A stretch of DNA of 27,738 bases from DTSX01 sp964633465 (GTDB lineage: Bacteria; Pseudomonadota; Gammaproteobacteria; Steroidobacterales; UBA11654). Shown in pieces: positions 7,435 to 15,428 of the stretch (the stretch's first letter is position 1; every line of letters starts with the position of its first letter). The DNA lies in NCBI GenBank assembly GCA_964633465.1, contig CAZWGB010000018.1:1-27738 (forward strand), written 5' to 3'. The position numbers were made by a program, and so were the translations under genes. Below the pieces are notes generated by a model, which saw nothing but the letters and a program-made list of their open reading frames with translations, was not told the origin of the DNA and ran no database searches.

Positions 7435-9094
7435 TTAGACCATTATCATCCACATCAATAAGCTCAGCTGCCGGTTTTTTAGGCAACCCAGGCATGGTAA
7501 TAATATCGCCTGTCAAGACAACAATATAGCCAGCCCCTGATGCCAACCTGACGCCTTTAAGCGGGACTCCAAAATTTGTTGGTCTCCCTTTAAGATTGGG
7601 ATCCGTGGATAAGGAGCCAGGTGTTTTAGCCATACAGACTGGTAAATGTCCGAATCCTTGATTCTCTATACTCTCAATCTCTCTTCTTAGCTGCTTATCA
7701 GCTAAAATTTCATTTGCTCCATACATTTCTTTGGCAATTTTAGTGATTTTAGTAAGCAGTGGAAAATGATCATCGTACAATAGCTCAAAATCAGTTGTGT
7801 GTTTATCGCAGAGGGCAGTGACTGTTTTGGCTAACTCTATAGAACCTTGACCACCATCTTGCCAATTTGTACATAGAACGACATCGACCCCTAAGTAGTC
7901 ACATTTTTCCTTGACGATATTAATCTCTTCATCTGTGTCAAAGGAAAATCGATTGACAGCAACAACTAAAGGAATGTGGAAAGCATGAATATTTTCAATG
8001 TGTTTTTTCAAATTCTCTATACCTATTCTCACAGCCTCTGGATTGGGTTGAGTAACATCTTCTTTTGCAGCCCCTCCATGGACCTTCAATGACTTAATAG
8101 TTGCAACAATCACTGCTGCGTTAGGAGAAATACCTGCTTTTCGACATTTAATATTAAAAAATTTCTCAGCGCCTAAATCGGTTCCGAAACCGGCTTCGGT
8201 AATGGTGTAGTCTGCCAACTTCATAGCTAATTTTGTTGCAATGATGCTATTACATCCATGAGCAATGTTTGCAAACGGTCCGCCGTGAACAAAAACAGGA
8301 TTGCCTTCAAGTGTCTGTACTAGATTGGGTTTTATTGCATCTTTCAATAAGGCCATTAAGGCACCCGTAACTTTCAGATCAGAAACAGTAACAGGATTAT
8401 TATTGAAATTGTAGGCCACAATAATTGCGTCAATATTCTTTCTAAGCTCTTGAAAATCATTTGAAAGGCAAAAAATGGCCATAATTTCAGACGCCGCTGT
8501 GATAGAGAAACTATCTTGGCGTGGAACAGAATTTAAAGGTCCGCCTAAGCCAAGCACTACCTGGCGTAAAGCACGATCATTCACATCCAACACTCTTTGC
8601 CAAATGATCCTACGTGGGTCAATATTTAACTTATTCCCATGATGTAAATGATTATCCAATATTGCAGATATTAAATTATGTGCTGAAGTGATTGCGTGAA
8701 AATCACCATTGAAATGCAAATTAATATCTTCCATAGGAATCACTTGCGACATACCACCACCTGCACCACCTCCTTTCATCCCAAAACAAGGACCTAATGA
8801 AGGTTCTCTCATGCAAGTGACCACACTGTGGTCAAGCAATGCCATGGCATCAGTTAAACCAACTGTGGTTGTTGTTTTGCCTTCACCGGCTGTTGTTGGA
8901 GTCATTGCAGAGACCAAGATCAATTTTCCATTATTTTGACCTGCAATTTCACTGTCTGAGTTAATTTTTAGATTAACTTTTGCCTTATGCTTACCATAGG
9001 TTTCAATATACTCTTCAGGGATACCAAGATTCGATGCTACATCTGCGATCGGTCTAATATCTGCCTTCCTTGCTATCTCAATATCAGAATTCAT
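7418..9094 (-). CDS. fhs: formate-tetrahydrofolate ligase
   Basis: ATP-dependent synthesis of 10-formyl-THF from formate and THF, supplying purine synthesis and initiator tRNA formylation. 558 residues, normal for the family. The nucleotide-binding loop TPTTAGEGKTTTTVGL lies near residues 66-81. The Gly-rich MKGGGAGGGMSQVIP near 107-120 and the C-terminal GLPKKPAAELIDVD are characteristic. A clear ribosome binding site (TAAGGAG) precedes ATG 9094. The start lies only 18 bases from the end of tRNA-Lys, so it is probably co-transcribed with tRNA-His and tRNA-Lys. With folD at 15664 it gives a complete formate-to-methylene-THF route. Confidence 0.97.
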   Translation of the reverse strand: MNSDIEIARKADIRPIADVASNLGIPEEYIETYGKHKAKVNLKINSDSEIAGQNNGKLILVSAMTPTTAGEGKTTTTVGLTDAMALLDHSVVTCMREPSLGPCFGMKGGGAGGGMSQVIPMEDINLHFNGDFHAITSAHNLISAILDNHLHHGNKLNIDPRRIIWQRVLDVNDRALRQVVLGLGGPLNSVPRQDSFSITAASEIMAIFCLSNDFQELRKNIDAIIVAYNFNNNPVTVSDLKVTGALMALLKDAIKPNLVQTLEGNPVFVHGGPFANIAHGCNSIIATKLAMKLADYTITEAGFGTDLGAEKFFNIKCRKAGISPNAAVIVATIKSLKVHGGAAKEDVTQPNPEAVRIGIENLKKHIENIHAFHIPLVVAVNRFSFDTDEEINIVKEKCDYLGVDVVLCTNWQDGGQGSIELAKTVTALCDKHTTDFELLYDDHFPLLTKITKIAKEMYGANEILADKQLRREIESIENQGFGHLPVCMAKTPGSLSTDPNLKGRPTNFGVPLKGVRLASGAGYIVVLTGDIITMPGLPKKPAAELIDVDDNGLINGLS

Positions 9095-9112
9095 CTTTAA
9101 CTCCTTATTATC

Positions 9113-9186
9113 TGGGCCGTATAGGAATCGAACCTATAACCAATGGATTAAGAGTCCACTGCTCTACCTAATTGAGCTAACGGCCC
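9113..9186 (-). tRNA. tRNA-Lys (anticodon CTT)
   Basis: The reverse complement folds as a full cloverleaf. The acceptor GGGCCGT pairs with ACGGCCC, and the discriminator is A. The D-stem is GCTC/GAGC and the anticodon stem GTGGA/TCCAT. The loop CTCTTAA gives anticodon CTT. The T-arm is ATAGG TTCGATT CCTAT. CCA is not encoded. It sits 8 bases after tRNA-His in the same orientation. Confidence 0.96.
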
Positions 9187-9194
9187 TAGTACCA

Positions 9195-9271
9195 TGGGGT
9201 GGACGATGGGGATTGAACCCACGACCGCCGGGATCACAACCCGGAGCTCTACCAACTGAGCTACGCCCACC
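9195..9271 (-). tRNA. tRNA-His (anticodon GTG)
   Basis: The reverse complement begins GGTGGGCGTAGCTC, with the extra 5' G (G-1) diagnostic of tRNA-His, opposite discriminator C. The anticodon stem is CCGGG/CCCGG with loop TTGTGAT, anticodon GTG. The T-loop is TTCAATC. CCA is encoded at 9195-9197. It is upstream of tRNA-Lys and fhs and downstream of the YyaL-like gene. Confidence 0.97.
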
Positions 9272-9316
9272 ATTGTTCTTATCAATATTCTAACTCTAAT
9301 TAAGTTTCAAAAAGGC

Positions 9317-11386
9317 TTATTGTGCCCTAGCAGATGAATCAGTCAAATATTCTTGGTAGTTTTTGAAGTCATTTATTGGCTTGGAACAAGAAAACCCATG
9401 ACAGATATATGCCACAGTTACCCCTTCAAATATCTTGGACGAAAGACCCTCCGGTAGATCTGACTCACTTTCAGGAATGGCATAACATATCGTACGCCTT
9501 TTAAGTAATTTTCTTGTTTTGGATTGCCAAAGTTTGAGGTCGTTTTTAAAACCTCTAAGGATAACCACATCAATTGGTTGTAAGTATTCCATAACTATAG
9601 TGTTCAGGCTGGTGGTTGCGTCTAAACGACTTTTCATATGTGTGTTTACTGTTTTGAGCATCTGTTCGGCTATGTCAATAAAATCTACTTTTCCTGTCAG
9701 GAATCCTAACCTTAGTAAAACTTTTGCAGCAACGGCATTGCCAGACGGGGTTGCATCATCATAAAAATTTTTACTCTGATGAAACAGGCCTTGATGAGCT
9801 TTTGAAGAAAAATAAAAACCTCCATTTTTACTGTCATAAAATTGTTCAATCATTCTTGAGGCTAAACGTATAGCAGTCGCTAAGTACTCGGTGTTCCACC
9901 TCAATTCCAGAGTGTGCATAATCGCATTGATAGTAAAAGCATAATCATCAAGAAATCCTTCAACTTCGTTGCTAGCATAAGTCGGCTGAGTGTAGAGAAC
10001 ATCATCTCTAAAATTCAATAATAATAGAGAATTCATGCATTCCAAGGCAGTAGATTTTAATTCTTCATCGTCTAATGCAATTGCACATGCCGACAGACCA
10101 CTGATTGTCAAAGCATTGATCCCAGTCAAGAGCTTTGTGTCCACTTCAGGCTGAGCTCTCATTTCTCTTGCCTGTAGTAATTTTTTCAAGGCAGTCTGTT
10201 TTAATCGGGTCGCTGCTTCGAGAGAAAGCTGTTGTTCCTTGGCAACATCTGCTAATTTCCTCTTTATTTGTAAGTGAAAAGAATGTTCAAAGTTTGTTGC
10301 CTGATCCAGGCCAAAATGTTGTCTAAGGATCAAGTATTCATTGGAATCCAAAAGTTGTTCTATCTCATCTTCTGACCAAACATATGTTCCGCCTTCTTCT
10401 TGATTAGTATCGGCATCAATTGCTGCAAAGAATAAATTTTGATCAGAGAGCATTTTATTGGCCATCCAGCCTGAAACAGATAATGCTATTTCTTTGTAGT
10501 GAGGATTATTTGAAATCTTGTGCATCAATGCGTATAGGCGAATTAATTGAGCGTTGTCATAAAGCATCTTCTCAAAGTGTGGTATCTCCCACTTTTGATC
10601 AACTGAATATCTGAAAAATCCTCCTTCTACATGATCATACAAACCACGATCAGCTATCATTTTCAGAGATAAATCCGCCATTAAAAAAGCCAAATTTTTA
10701 TCTTTTTGTCCAACTTGCTGGTCACTTAGTAATTTAATTAAAAAATCAATCTTGTGTGTTGGTGGAAATTTTGGCGCCGACCCAAAGCCTCCATTCTCAG
10801 GGTCAAAATATTCTTGTAGATTTTTAAAAAGACTCAACACCAAACCGTGATCCGGTTCCTTTGATTCAACATCTAAGAATTCTTCCATCTTCACCAGTGA
10901 TTTTTTGATGGCCAACCCGTCTTCTTGGATTTTGTCTCCATTTTCATTGAAATAGTGATAAACACCCCCAAGAACTTCTTTAAATGAAGGCAAACCATAA
11001 CGTGAGACTTTTGGAAAATAAGTGCCAATGAAAAAAGGTTGTAGGGTATCTGGATTGATAAAAACAGTTAGTGGCCAGCCTCCTGCTTGATTGGTCAGAA
11101 GTTGATATGAAACCTGATAGATCTTATCAAGGTCTGGTCTTTCTTCCCGGTCCAGCTTAATGTTGACGAAAAACTTATTCATCATTTCACTGGTTTCTAG
11201 ATCCTCAAAAGATTCATGTGCCATCACATGGCACCAGTGACAACTGGAGTAGCCAATGGATAGTAGAATTGGTTTAGATTCCTGTTTTGCTTTCTCTATA
11301 GCTGCCTCGGACCAAGGAAACCAATCAACAGGATTATCAGAATGCTGGAGTAAGTAAGGACTGGTTTCTCTACTCAGTAGATTCAT
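9317..11386 (-). CDS. YyaL-like thioredoxin-domain protein (DUF255)
   Basis: Large cytoplasmic protein of the YyaL/SSP411 family, function not established. The N-terminal thioredoxin-like DUF255 domain starts with LLSRETSPYLLQHSDNPVDW. It carries a CxxC pair in SSCHWCHVMAHESF (Cys49 and Cys52 counted from ATG 11386) and LDREERPDLD. The remainder resembles an (alpha/alpha) barrel of the glycosidase-related type, with GGWPLTVF, GGFGSAPKFP and PHFEKMLYDNAQL in the first half. About 689 residues, normal for the family. The frame opens at GTG 11392, but ATG 11386 leads straight into the family N-terminus and was preferred. Either start overlaps the end of the upstream cyclophilin gene, so the two are translationally coupled. 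Confidence 0.9.
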   Translation of the reverse strand: MNLLSRETSPYLLQHSDNPVDWFPWSEAAIEKAKQESKPILLSIGYSSCHWCHVMAHESFEDLETSEMMNKFFVNIKLDREERPDLDKIYQVSYQLLTNQAGGWPLTVFINPDTLQPFFIGTYFPKVSRYGLPSFKEVLGGVYHYFNENGDKIQEDGLAIKKSLVKMEEFLDVESKEPDHGLVLSLFKNLQEYFDPENGGFGSAPKFPPTHKIDFLIKLLSDQQVGQKDKNLAFLMADLSLKMIADRGLYDHVEGGFFRYSVDQKWEIPHFEKMLYDNAQLIRLYALMHKISNNPHYKEIALSVSGWMANKMLSDQNLFFAAIDADTNQEEGGTYVWSEDEIEQLLDSNEYLILRQHFGLDQATNFEHSFHLQIKRKLADVAKEQQLSLEAATRLKQTALKKLLQAREMRAQPEVDTKLLTGINALTISGLSACAIALDDEELKSTALECMNSLLLLNFRDDVLYTQPTYASNEVEGFLDDYAFTINAIMHTLELRWNTEYLATAIRLASRMIEQFYDSKNGGFYFSSKAHQGLFHQSKNFYDDATPSGNAVAAKVLLRLGFLTGKVDFIDIAEQMLKTVNTHMKSRLDATTSLNTIVMEYLQPIDVVILRGFKNDLKLWQSKTRKLLKRRTICYAIPESESDLPEGLSSKIFEGVTVAYICHGFSCSKPINDFKNYQEYLTDSSARAQ

Positions 11387-11798
11387 CAACACTAACTGAG
11401 ATGATTGTATCTCCTGGTTCGATTGAATTTACTACATCCATATCTGAGGTTTGACCAAAGACCGTGTGTACACCGTCAAGATGGGGTTGGGGAGAGTGGC
11501 ATATAAAAAACTGACTGCCACCTGTGTCTTTACCTGCATGCGCCATAGAAAGAGATCCTGCAAGATGTTTCTGAGTATTGATCTCGCAAGGTATATGATA
11601 ACCGGGACCACCCGTGCCAGTACCATTGGGACAACCCCCTTGGATAACAAAATTGGGTATAACACGATGAAAATTTAGACCATCGTAGAAACCATCCTGA
11701 ATTAAGTTTTTAAAATTATTGACTGTACTAGGTGCATCCTTATCAAAAAACTCTATGTGGATATCTCCCTTTTCAGTTTTCATTATTGCTTTTTTCAC
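11370..11798 (-). CDS. ppiB: cytoplasmic cyclophilin-type peptidyl-prolyl isomerase
   Basis: Catalyses proline cis-trans isomerisation during protein folding. 142 residues with no signal peptide. Single cyclophilin domain: FHRVIPNFVIQGG holds the active-site Arg, with GTGGPGY, SMAHAGKDTGGSQFFI and LDGVHTVFGQ following in order. The GTG at 11798 has AAGGTGA just upstream and gives MKKAIMKTEKGDI, a usual family start; ATG 11783 is the alternative. It overlaps the downstream YyaL-like gene. A second, exported cyclophilin lies at 16585. Confidence 0.95.
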   Translation of the reverse strand: MKKAIMKTEKGDIHIEFFDKDAPSTVNNFKNLIQDGFYDGLNFHRVIPNFVIQGGCPNGTGTGGPGYHIPCEINTQKHLAGSLSMAHAGKDTGGSQFFICHSPQPHLDGVHTVFGQTSDMDVVNSIEPGDTIISVSVDESTE

Positions 11799-11849
11799 TA
11801 TTCACCTTACCTTTAATCTTGATAAAAATTTAAACTTCTTTTTGTAGTA

Positions 11850-12866
11850 TCAAAAGGACGTTAGAAAAGACGCAGCATTTCCACCTATAGTTTCTCCTTT
11901 CCTAGCAGCTATTAAATATTCTTTTCCACTAGGTGCATACTCATCATGGTTACCATATATTCTTTTTACACGATTTTTGTGGAAAATTTTCAATTGGGAT
12001 AAAAACGGTACTACAGTTTCAGGATTATCGCCAAATAGTTCTCGATGCTTCTGAGGTAGACGATACCAAGGAACAGTCATATTGTGATGGTGAGCATTGT
12101 GAAAACCAAAATTCAGAGTTAACCAGTTTACTGCTTCTATATCAAAGGAATGAGGGTTACTAAATGTATGTTCCTGCTCCCATTCATATTGTCCTTTTCT
12201 TATGGGTTTGTCGCTACTAAAAAGGGTTAAATTATAGGGGTAATCATGCTGAATGGAGTCCATAAAACGCAAAACAGTCAATAATAATATATAAGAAAAA
12301 ATGTAAAACATTGCTACCTTCGGTAAGAAGATTACTAAGCACACAAAAAGAGGGAATCGTATTCCAATTACCACAGTATTTCTAAGACGTTGGTTTCTTC
12401 TTTGAGGAATAATAAACGCAGAAAACATCATAATGAAATGCATTATAAATTCGTGAGCAGGGATGTAGAACCATTCCAATATTTTGGTTAATTTTAATAC
12501 TTTAGGATTTTTTTCAAAAAAAACTTCATAGTCAAACCATACAACATCATCAACATCAACATGATGTCTAAAGTGCTTATGTTGAATGTCTTCGTATGTT
12601 CCATAAGAAGAACCACAAATCCAACTTAAGCATCGACCAAGAAACTTATTTAATCTAATTTTTTTAAAAACTAGATTATGGGCACATTCATGAATTAAGT
12701 AAGCTGCAATTATCATTGCATGCCCTAATAGCAAAGACGAAAGGATGTTAATAATAATATTGGCATTAAATAGACCGAAAAAACCTATGATATAACCAGT
12801 AATTGCATAGAAAATTGCTCCTCCATTATAAATAATTCCTTCTGGCTCTTTAAAAAGTTTTTCCAT
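11850..12866 (-). CDS. membrane fatty acid desaturase family protein
   Basis: Integral membrane di-iron desaturase of the FADS superfamily, 338 residues. The three histidine boxes are complete: HECAH (59-63), HKHFRHH (96-102) and a C-terminal HNAHHH near 256-261. Hydrophobic segments lie near 17-55 and 140-200. The C-terminal box with downstream VPWYRLP resembles the sphingolipid delta-4/fatty-acyl desaturase branch. Substrate and double-bond position are not readable. It starts 32 bases downstream of tRNA-Arg in the same direction and probably shares its transcript. No strong ribosome binding site is visible. Confidence 0.88.
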   Translation of the reverse strand: MEKLFKEPEGIIYNGGAIFYAITGYIIGFFGLFNANIIINILSSLLLGHAMIIAAYLIHECAHNLVFKKIRLNKFLGRCLSWICGSSYGTYEDIQHKHFRHHVDVDDVVWFDYEVFFEKNPKVLKLTKILEWFYIPAHEFIMHFIMMFSAFIIPQRRNQRLRNTVVIGIRFPLFVCLVIFLPKVAMFYIFSYILLLTVLRFMDSIQHDYPYNLTLFSSDKPIRKGQYEWEQEHTFSNPHSFDIEAVNWLTLNFGFHNAHHHNMTVPWYRLPQKHRELFGDNPETVVPFLSQLKIFHKNRVKRIYGNHDEYAPSGKEYLIAARKGETIGGNAASFLTSF

Positions 12867-12898
12867 GGTCTCTGAAAGTCATGCCCCTATTATGTTTC

Positions 12899-12975
<77 letters not shown>

Positions 12976-12987
12976 AAAACCATTACT

Positions 12988-13015
12988 ATTATATCTATAT
13001 CCTAGTTTTTGTATA
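12988..13015 (-). promoter_or_regulatory. promoter of tRNA-Arg
   Basis: On the minus strand a perfect TATAAT (12993 to 12988) stands 12 bases before the mature 5' end of tRNA-Arg. A TATACA (13015 to 13010, 4/6 match to -35) lies 16 bases further upstream. Position and -10 quality fit a tRNA promoter. Confidence 0.6.
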
Positions 13016-13051
13016 TTTGCTTCCTCGATTAATCATTTAGCCACTCTTTGG

Positions 13052-13085
13052 TTGACAAGCGCAAATAGAAAATTCTGAATATACT
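13052..13085 (+). promoter_or_regulatory. possible promoter of the MBOAT-SGNH unit
   Basis: A perfect -35 TTGACA at 13052-13057 faces the MBOAT genes, but the candidate -10 sequences (CTGAAT at 13075, TATACT at 13080) are weak or badly spaced. Tentative. Confidence 0.25.
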
Positions 13086-13115
13086 GGATTTTTGGAGAAA
13101 TTAATTTAAAGAATA

Positions 13116-13196
13116 ATGGGCATCTTTGATAAAAATAGATGGGGTCTTTGGTTGTTCATAATTTTTTTAAACCCTATTTATAACCTTACTTATTGA
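13116..13196 (+). CDS. possible 26-residue membrane microprotein before MBOAT
   Basis: ATG 13116 opens a short frame reading MGIFDKNRWGLWLFIIFLN and ending PIYNLTY. Its TGA stop (13194-13196) is directly followed, in the same frame, by the GTG chosen as the MBOAT start. It has one hydrophobic segment with a basic N-terminal flank. It may be a microprotein coupled to MBOAT translation, a fragment of the MBOAT N-terminus cut off by a nonsense codon, or chance. The ribosome binding site is weak (AAAG close to the ATG). Confidence 0.3.
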   Translation: MGIFDKNRWGLWLFIIFLNPIYNLTY

Positions 13197-13700
13197 GTGA
13201 ACTTAGTTAAGAAAATAAAGGCTTTCCGTACAAAGGCTGATCTTCTGCCTTTATTTTTATTTGTCGCATTTATAGTTTCAGCTATTCTCATTGAGTACTT
13301 TCAATCGCAAGATCGATATGTATTTAATAGTTTTTATCTTTTTTCACCTTTATTATTTTCTTGCCTGATTTTGTGTTTATATTTCTTATCTAAAAGATAT
13401 ATTTCTCCAAAAATTCTTGCCTATTTACTTTTTTTTACAGTTGCTATAACAACAATGGCAGGCTATACAGAACCTCTCACGGGAAAATATAATGACTCTA
13501 GTAGTTCGTTATTATTCGGCTTGTCTTTTTTTACAGCTTATTTTGCATACCATATCTTCACCAAAAAAATAAACAATACATCCATATGGGTAGCATCTAA
13601 CCCACTTTTATTAGTAACAGGTCCGATTGCAACAAAATTTAAATCACAAGCCCATAAAAGACTACTCGATAGGGCTTCATACTATTTACCATTTTTTTAG
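13197..13700 (+). CDS. MBOAT O-acyltransferase, N-terminal part (frame 1)
   Basis: First half of a membrane-bound O-acyltransferase (AlgI/DltB family). The frame starts with GTG 13197, immediately after the TGA of the micro-ORF, and ends at TAG 13698-13700. It has several membrane segments at about residues 16-32, 42-65, 72-90 and 103-120. The AlgI-like motif NPLLLVTGPIATKF is near residues 135-148. The sequence stops mid-helix (SYYLPFF) inside a run of seven T. The -1 frame continues smoothly (LVGIFFFKIIAAPLTSFF) into the second half. The combined product is 428 residues, in the normal MBOAT range. The cause may be a real mutation, a homopolymer error in the assembly, or programmed slippage. 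The region is visibly more AT-rich than neighbouring core genes. Confidence 0.75.
   Translation: MNLVKKIKAFRTKADLLPLFLFVAFIVSAILIEYFQSQDRYVFNSFYLFSPLLFSCLILCLYFLSKRYISPKILAYLLFFTVAITTMAGYTEPLTGKYNDSSSSLLFGLSFFTAYFAYHIFTKKINNTSIWVASNPLLLVTGPIATKFKSQAHKRLLDRASYYLPFF
13692..13698 (+). other. T7 slippery heptamer at the MBOAT frame junction
   Basis: In the upstream frame the run reads CCA TTT TTT TAG. Slipping back one base after the second TTT makes the next codon TTA (13697-13699). Translation then passes into the downstream MBOAT frame without loss of a residue. TTTTTTT fits the X XXY YYZ pattern of classical -1 frameshift sites. A missing T in the read would have the same effect. Confidence 0.6.
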
Positions 13701-14482
13701 TTGGAATCTTTTTCTTTAAAATAATTGCAGCTCCACTAACCAGTTTTTTCTGGATGCTTGATTTGACCAATAGCATAGAAGTCATAACTTTTGGATTAAT
13801 ATTCGAGCTTTTTATTTACTTTAATTTTTGTGGACTATCTCTGATTGTATTTTCAATTTTCGGTATTTTTGGAGTCAGAATACCTTTGAATTTCAAACAA
13901 CCTTTTTCCTCGGAGAATATAATAGACTATTGGAAGAATTGGCATATAAGTCTTTCAACAGTACTTAAAACACTTTTTTATTCTCCCACTAGAAAAAACT
14001 ATCCAACTAGTTTAGCTCTGTTCATAGTTTTTATTTCATCTGCTATGTGGCACGGTGTCACAGTGAATTTTGCAATGTGGGGAATTTTTCACGCCTTAAT
14101 GTTTATCATTACTATTAAATTATTGAGCAAAGAATATAAAATTCTTTCTACTTTCTTAATGATATTTGCAATTATCATTGGAAGGGTTATTTTTGCCGAT
14201 TCAGAAACAGACCGATTAATAATGAAATTAACTCCCTCTTTTGAGGCAATGGGAACAACTCTCTCACTTTTTATAAACTCTTCAAATCATTCTCTTATCT
14301 CCTTAGTCTTGGCTTTGTTTCTTGTGGGCATAGAGTTTCTTTTAAGAAAAAGAAAACATTTTAGAGAGAGAACATATAAATTCTTAAGATTGCCTGTTAC
14401 TCAATTAATTTTAGCTTCACTTTTTGTTTTACTTGCAATTGATTCAATAGGTATGAATTATCCAGTTTATGGGCAAAGATAA
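13697..14482 (+). CDS. MBOAT O-acyltransferase, C-terminal part (frame 2)
   Basis: Catalytic half of the MBOAT protein. It is open from the slip point at 13697; the first internal ATG is 13754. It contains IYFNFCGLSLIVFSIFGIFG and IDYWKNWHISLSTVLKT, which correspond to the AlgI segments around DFSGYSD and DFWRRWHISLS. Next come AMWHG, with the invariant catalytic His, and WGIFHAL with the second conserved His. Further membrane helices follow. The C-terminus ends YPVYGQR, with Tyr fourth from the end, like the published C-terminal FxYxxF acyl-shuttle hexapeptide of DltX and of MBOATs that carry the motif themselves. The stop overlaps the SGNH gene by 14 bases. Such proteins move acyl groups across the inner membrane for transfer to a cell-envelope polymer; the acceptor here is unknown. 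Confidence 0.8.
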   Translation, partial: LVGIFFFKIIAAPLTSFFWMLDLTNSIEVITFGLIFELFIYFNFCGLSLIVFSIFGIFGVRIPLNFKQPFSSENIIDYWKNWHISLSTVLKTLFYSPTRKNYPTSLALFIVFISSAMWHGVTVNFAMWGIFHALMFIITIKLLSKEYKILSTFLMIFAIIIGRVIFADSETDRLIMKLTPSFEAMGTTLSLFINSSNHSLISLVLALFLVGIEFLLRKRKHFRERTYKFLRLPVTQLILASLFVLLAIDSIGMNYPVYGQR

Positions 14483-15353
14483 AATTATAAAATTAATAAC
14501 TAAAATTGGGTTTGTTACTCTTTTTTTTATATATTCCGGTCTTCTATATTATGATTTTTATTTTTTTGATGATAATGGTAAAGGGGATATTATCGAGCAA
14601 CATAAGACTAATTTGCAGAGTCTTCAAGATAATAAAATCCAAATAACAGGTTTAATATTAGGAGGATCAAATGCTGTTTTTGGTCTTTCTGCAGAACAAA
14701 TTAGCAAAAATTTAGAGCATGATTATTTTTATAATTTAGCTCTTCTGAACCAAGGGTATAGTTCAAATAACTATCTATTATTCTTAAAAGAAATGGCTTC
14801 AATAATTGACCTAGATTCTGTCCGAATAATATTATTTTCTGATTTACATTTTTATTTAAATAAACCTCAGGAAATTGAAAATAATCTGAATATTACAGGT
14901 AGAGCTTCATTCTCTTTTGTCCCACAAAAATCACTTTTATCTTATATTGGAAATATTTCTAATACAGAAAGAAGAATATATTCTCTAAATAAGAAACTTT
15001 ATGGTGATTTTGATTTTAATAAATTTAATTGCGATGATGCTTTCCATAGGGGGTCCGAAAGAGGAGATATTTTTTCTCTAATTAGACAATCAACAAATTA
15101 CCAAAATAAAATTAGTGAACTTTTTCCTAAAGCTAAAATTTATTTTGTAGTGCCAACTTTATATAGTGAGAATGTCAAAGTTTATGGTGATTACTTATCT
15201 GAATTACAAACTAGATATGAAAAAGAAAATTTAGACTTGATAATTCAGACTCGTAAATCTGATTTAGATATTTTTTGTGATACAGAACACCATCCTAATT
15301 TTGAGGGAAGAAAAATTAGGACAGCTGAAATTTTGGAAATTATTCGCTTTTAA
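14469..15353 (+). CDS. SGNH/GDSL-type acyltransferase partner (DltD/AlgX/PatB-like)
   Basis: A 294-residue protein with an N-terminal membrane anchor (about residues 8-30, LITKIGFVTLFFIYSGLLYY) and an extracytoplasmic domain. LGGSNAVFGLS near residues 63-73 resembles the catalytic Ser block of SGNH enzymes. CDTEHHPNFEG near the C-terminus matches the DxxH block that supplies Asp and His. Together with the overlapping upstream MBOAT gene this is the two-part layout of Dlt, Alg and Pat systems, where the SGNH protein moves the acyl group from the MBOAT onto a polysaccharide. Identity between families is low and the call rests on motifs and context. Very AT-rich codon use. Confidence 0.7.
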   Translation: MGKDKIIKLITKIGFVTLFFIYSGLLYYDFYFFDDNGKGDIIEQHKTNLQSLQDNKIQITGLILGGSNAVFGLSAEQISKNLEHDYFYNLALLNQGYSSNNYLLFLKEMASIIDLDSVRIILFSDLHFYLNKPQEIENNLNITGRASFSFVPQKSLLSYIGNISNTERRIYSLNKKLYGDFDFNKFNCDDAFHRGSERGDIFSLIRQSTNYQNKISELFPKAKIYFVVPTLYSENVKVYGDYLSELQTRYEKENLDLIIQTRKSDLDIFCDTEHHPNFEGRKIRTAEILEIIRF

Positions 15354-15386
15354 TGAAGATTAACTCTAAAAGCAAAAGTATTTTCG

Positions 15387-15419
15387 CAGGATGTCCCTGA
15401 CCGATCGAGCTACTGGCGC
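15387..15419 (-). pseudogene. tRNA-like 5' fragment (probable tRNA-Arg remnant)
   Basis: Read on the minus strand from 15419: GCGCCAGTAGCTCGATCGG, then CAGGGACATCCTGC. Five acceptor bases (GCGCC), U8-A9, the GCTC D-stem strand and the D-loop GG match the local tRNA-Arg (GCGCCCGTAGCTCAATTGG). The matching GAGC strand, the anticodon arm and the 3' half are absent. It starts 9 bases after tRNA-Pro. The alternative is structured trailer sequence of tRNA-Pro: CAGG/CCTG and a GCGAAA/TTTTGC stem can form here. Confidence 0.5.
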
Positions 15420-15428
15420 TTGCATTCA

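Noticed and set aside
11432..11678. Two open frames of 75-77 codons inside ppiB
   Set aside because: They lie in other frames of a clear cyclophilin gene and lack any protein-like motif.
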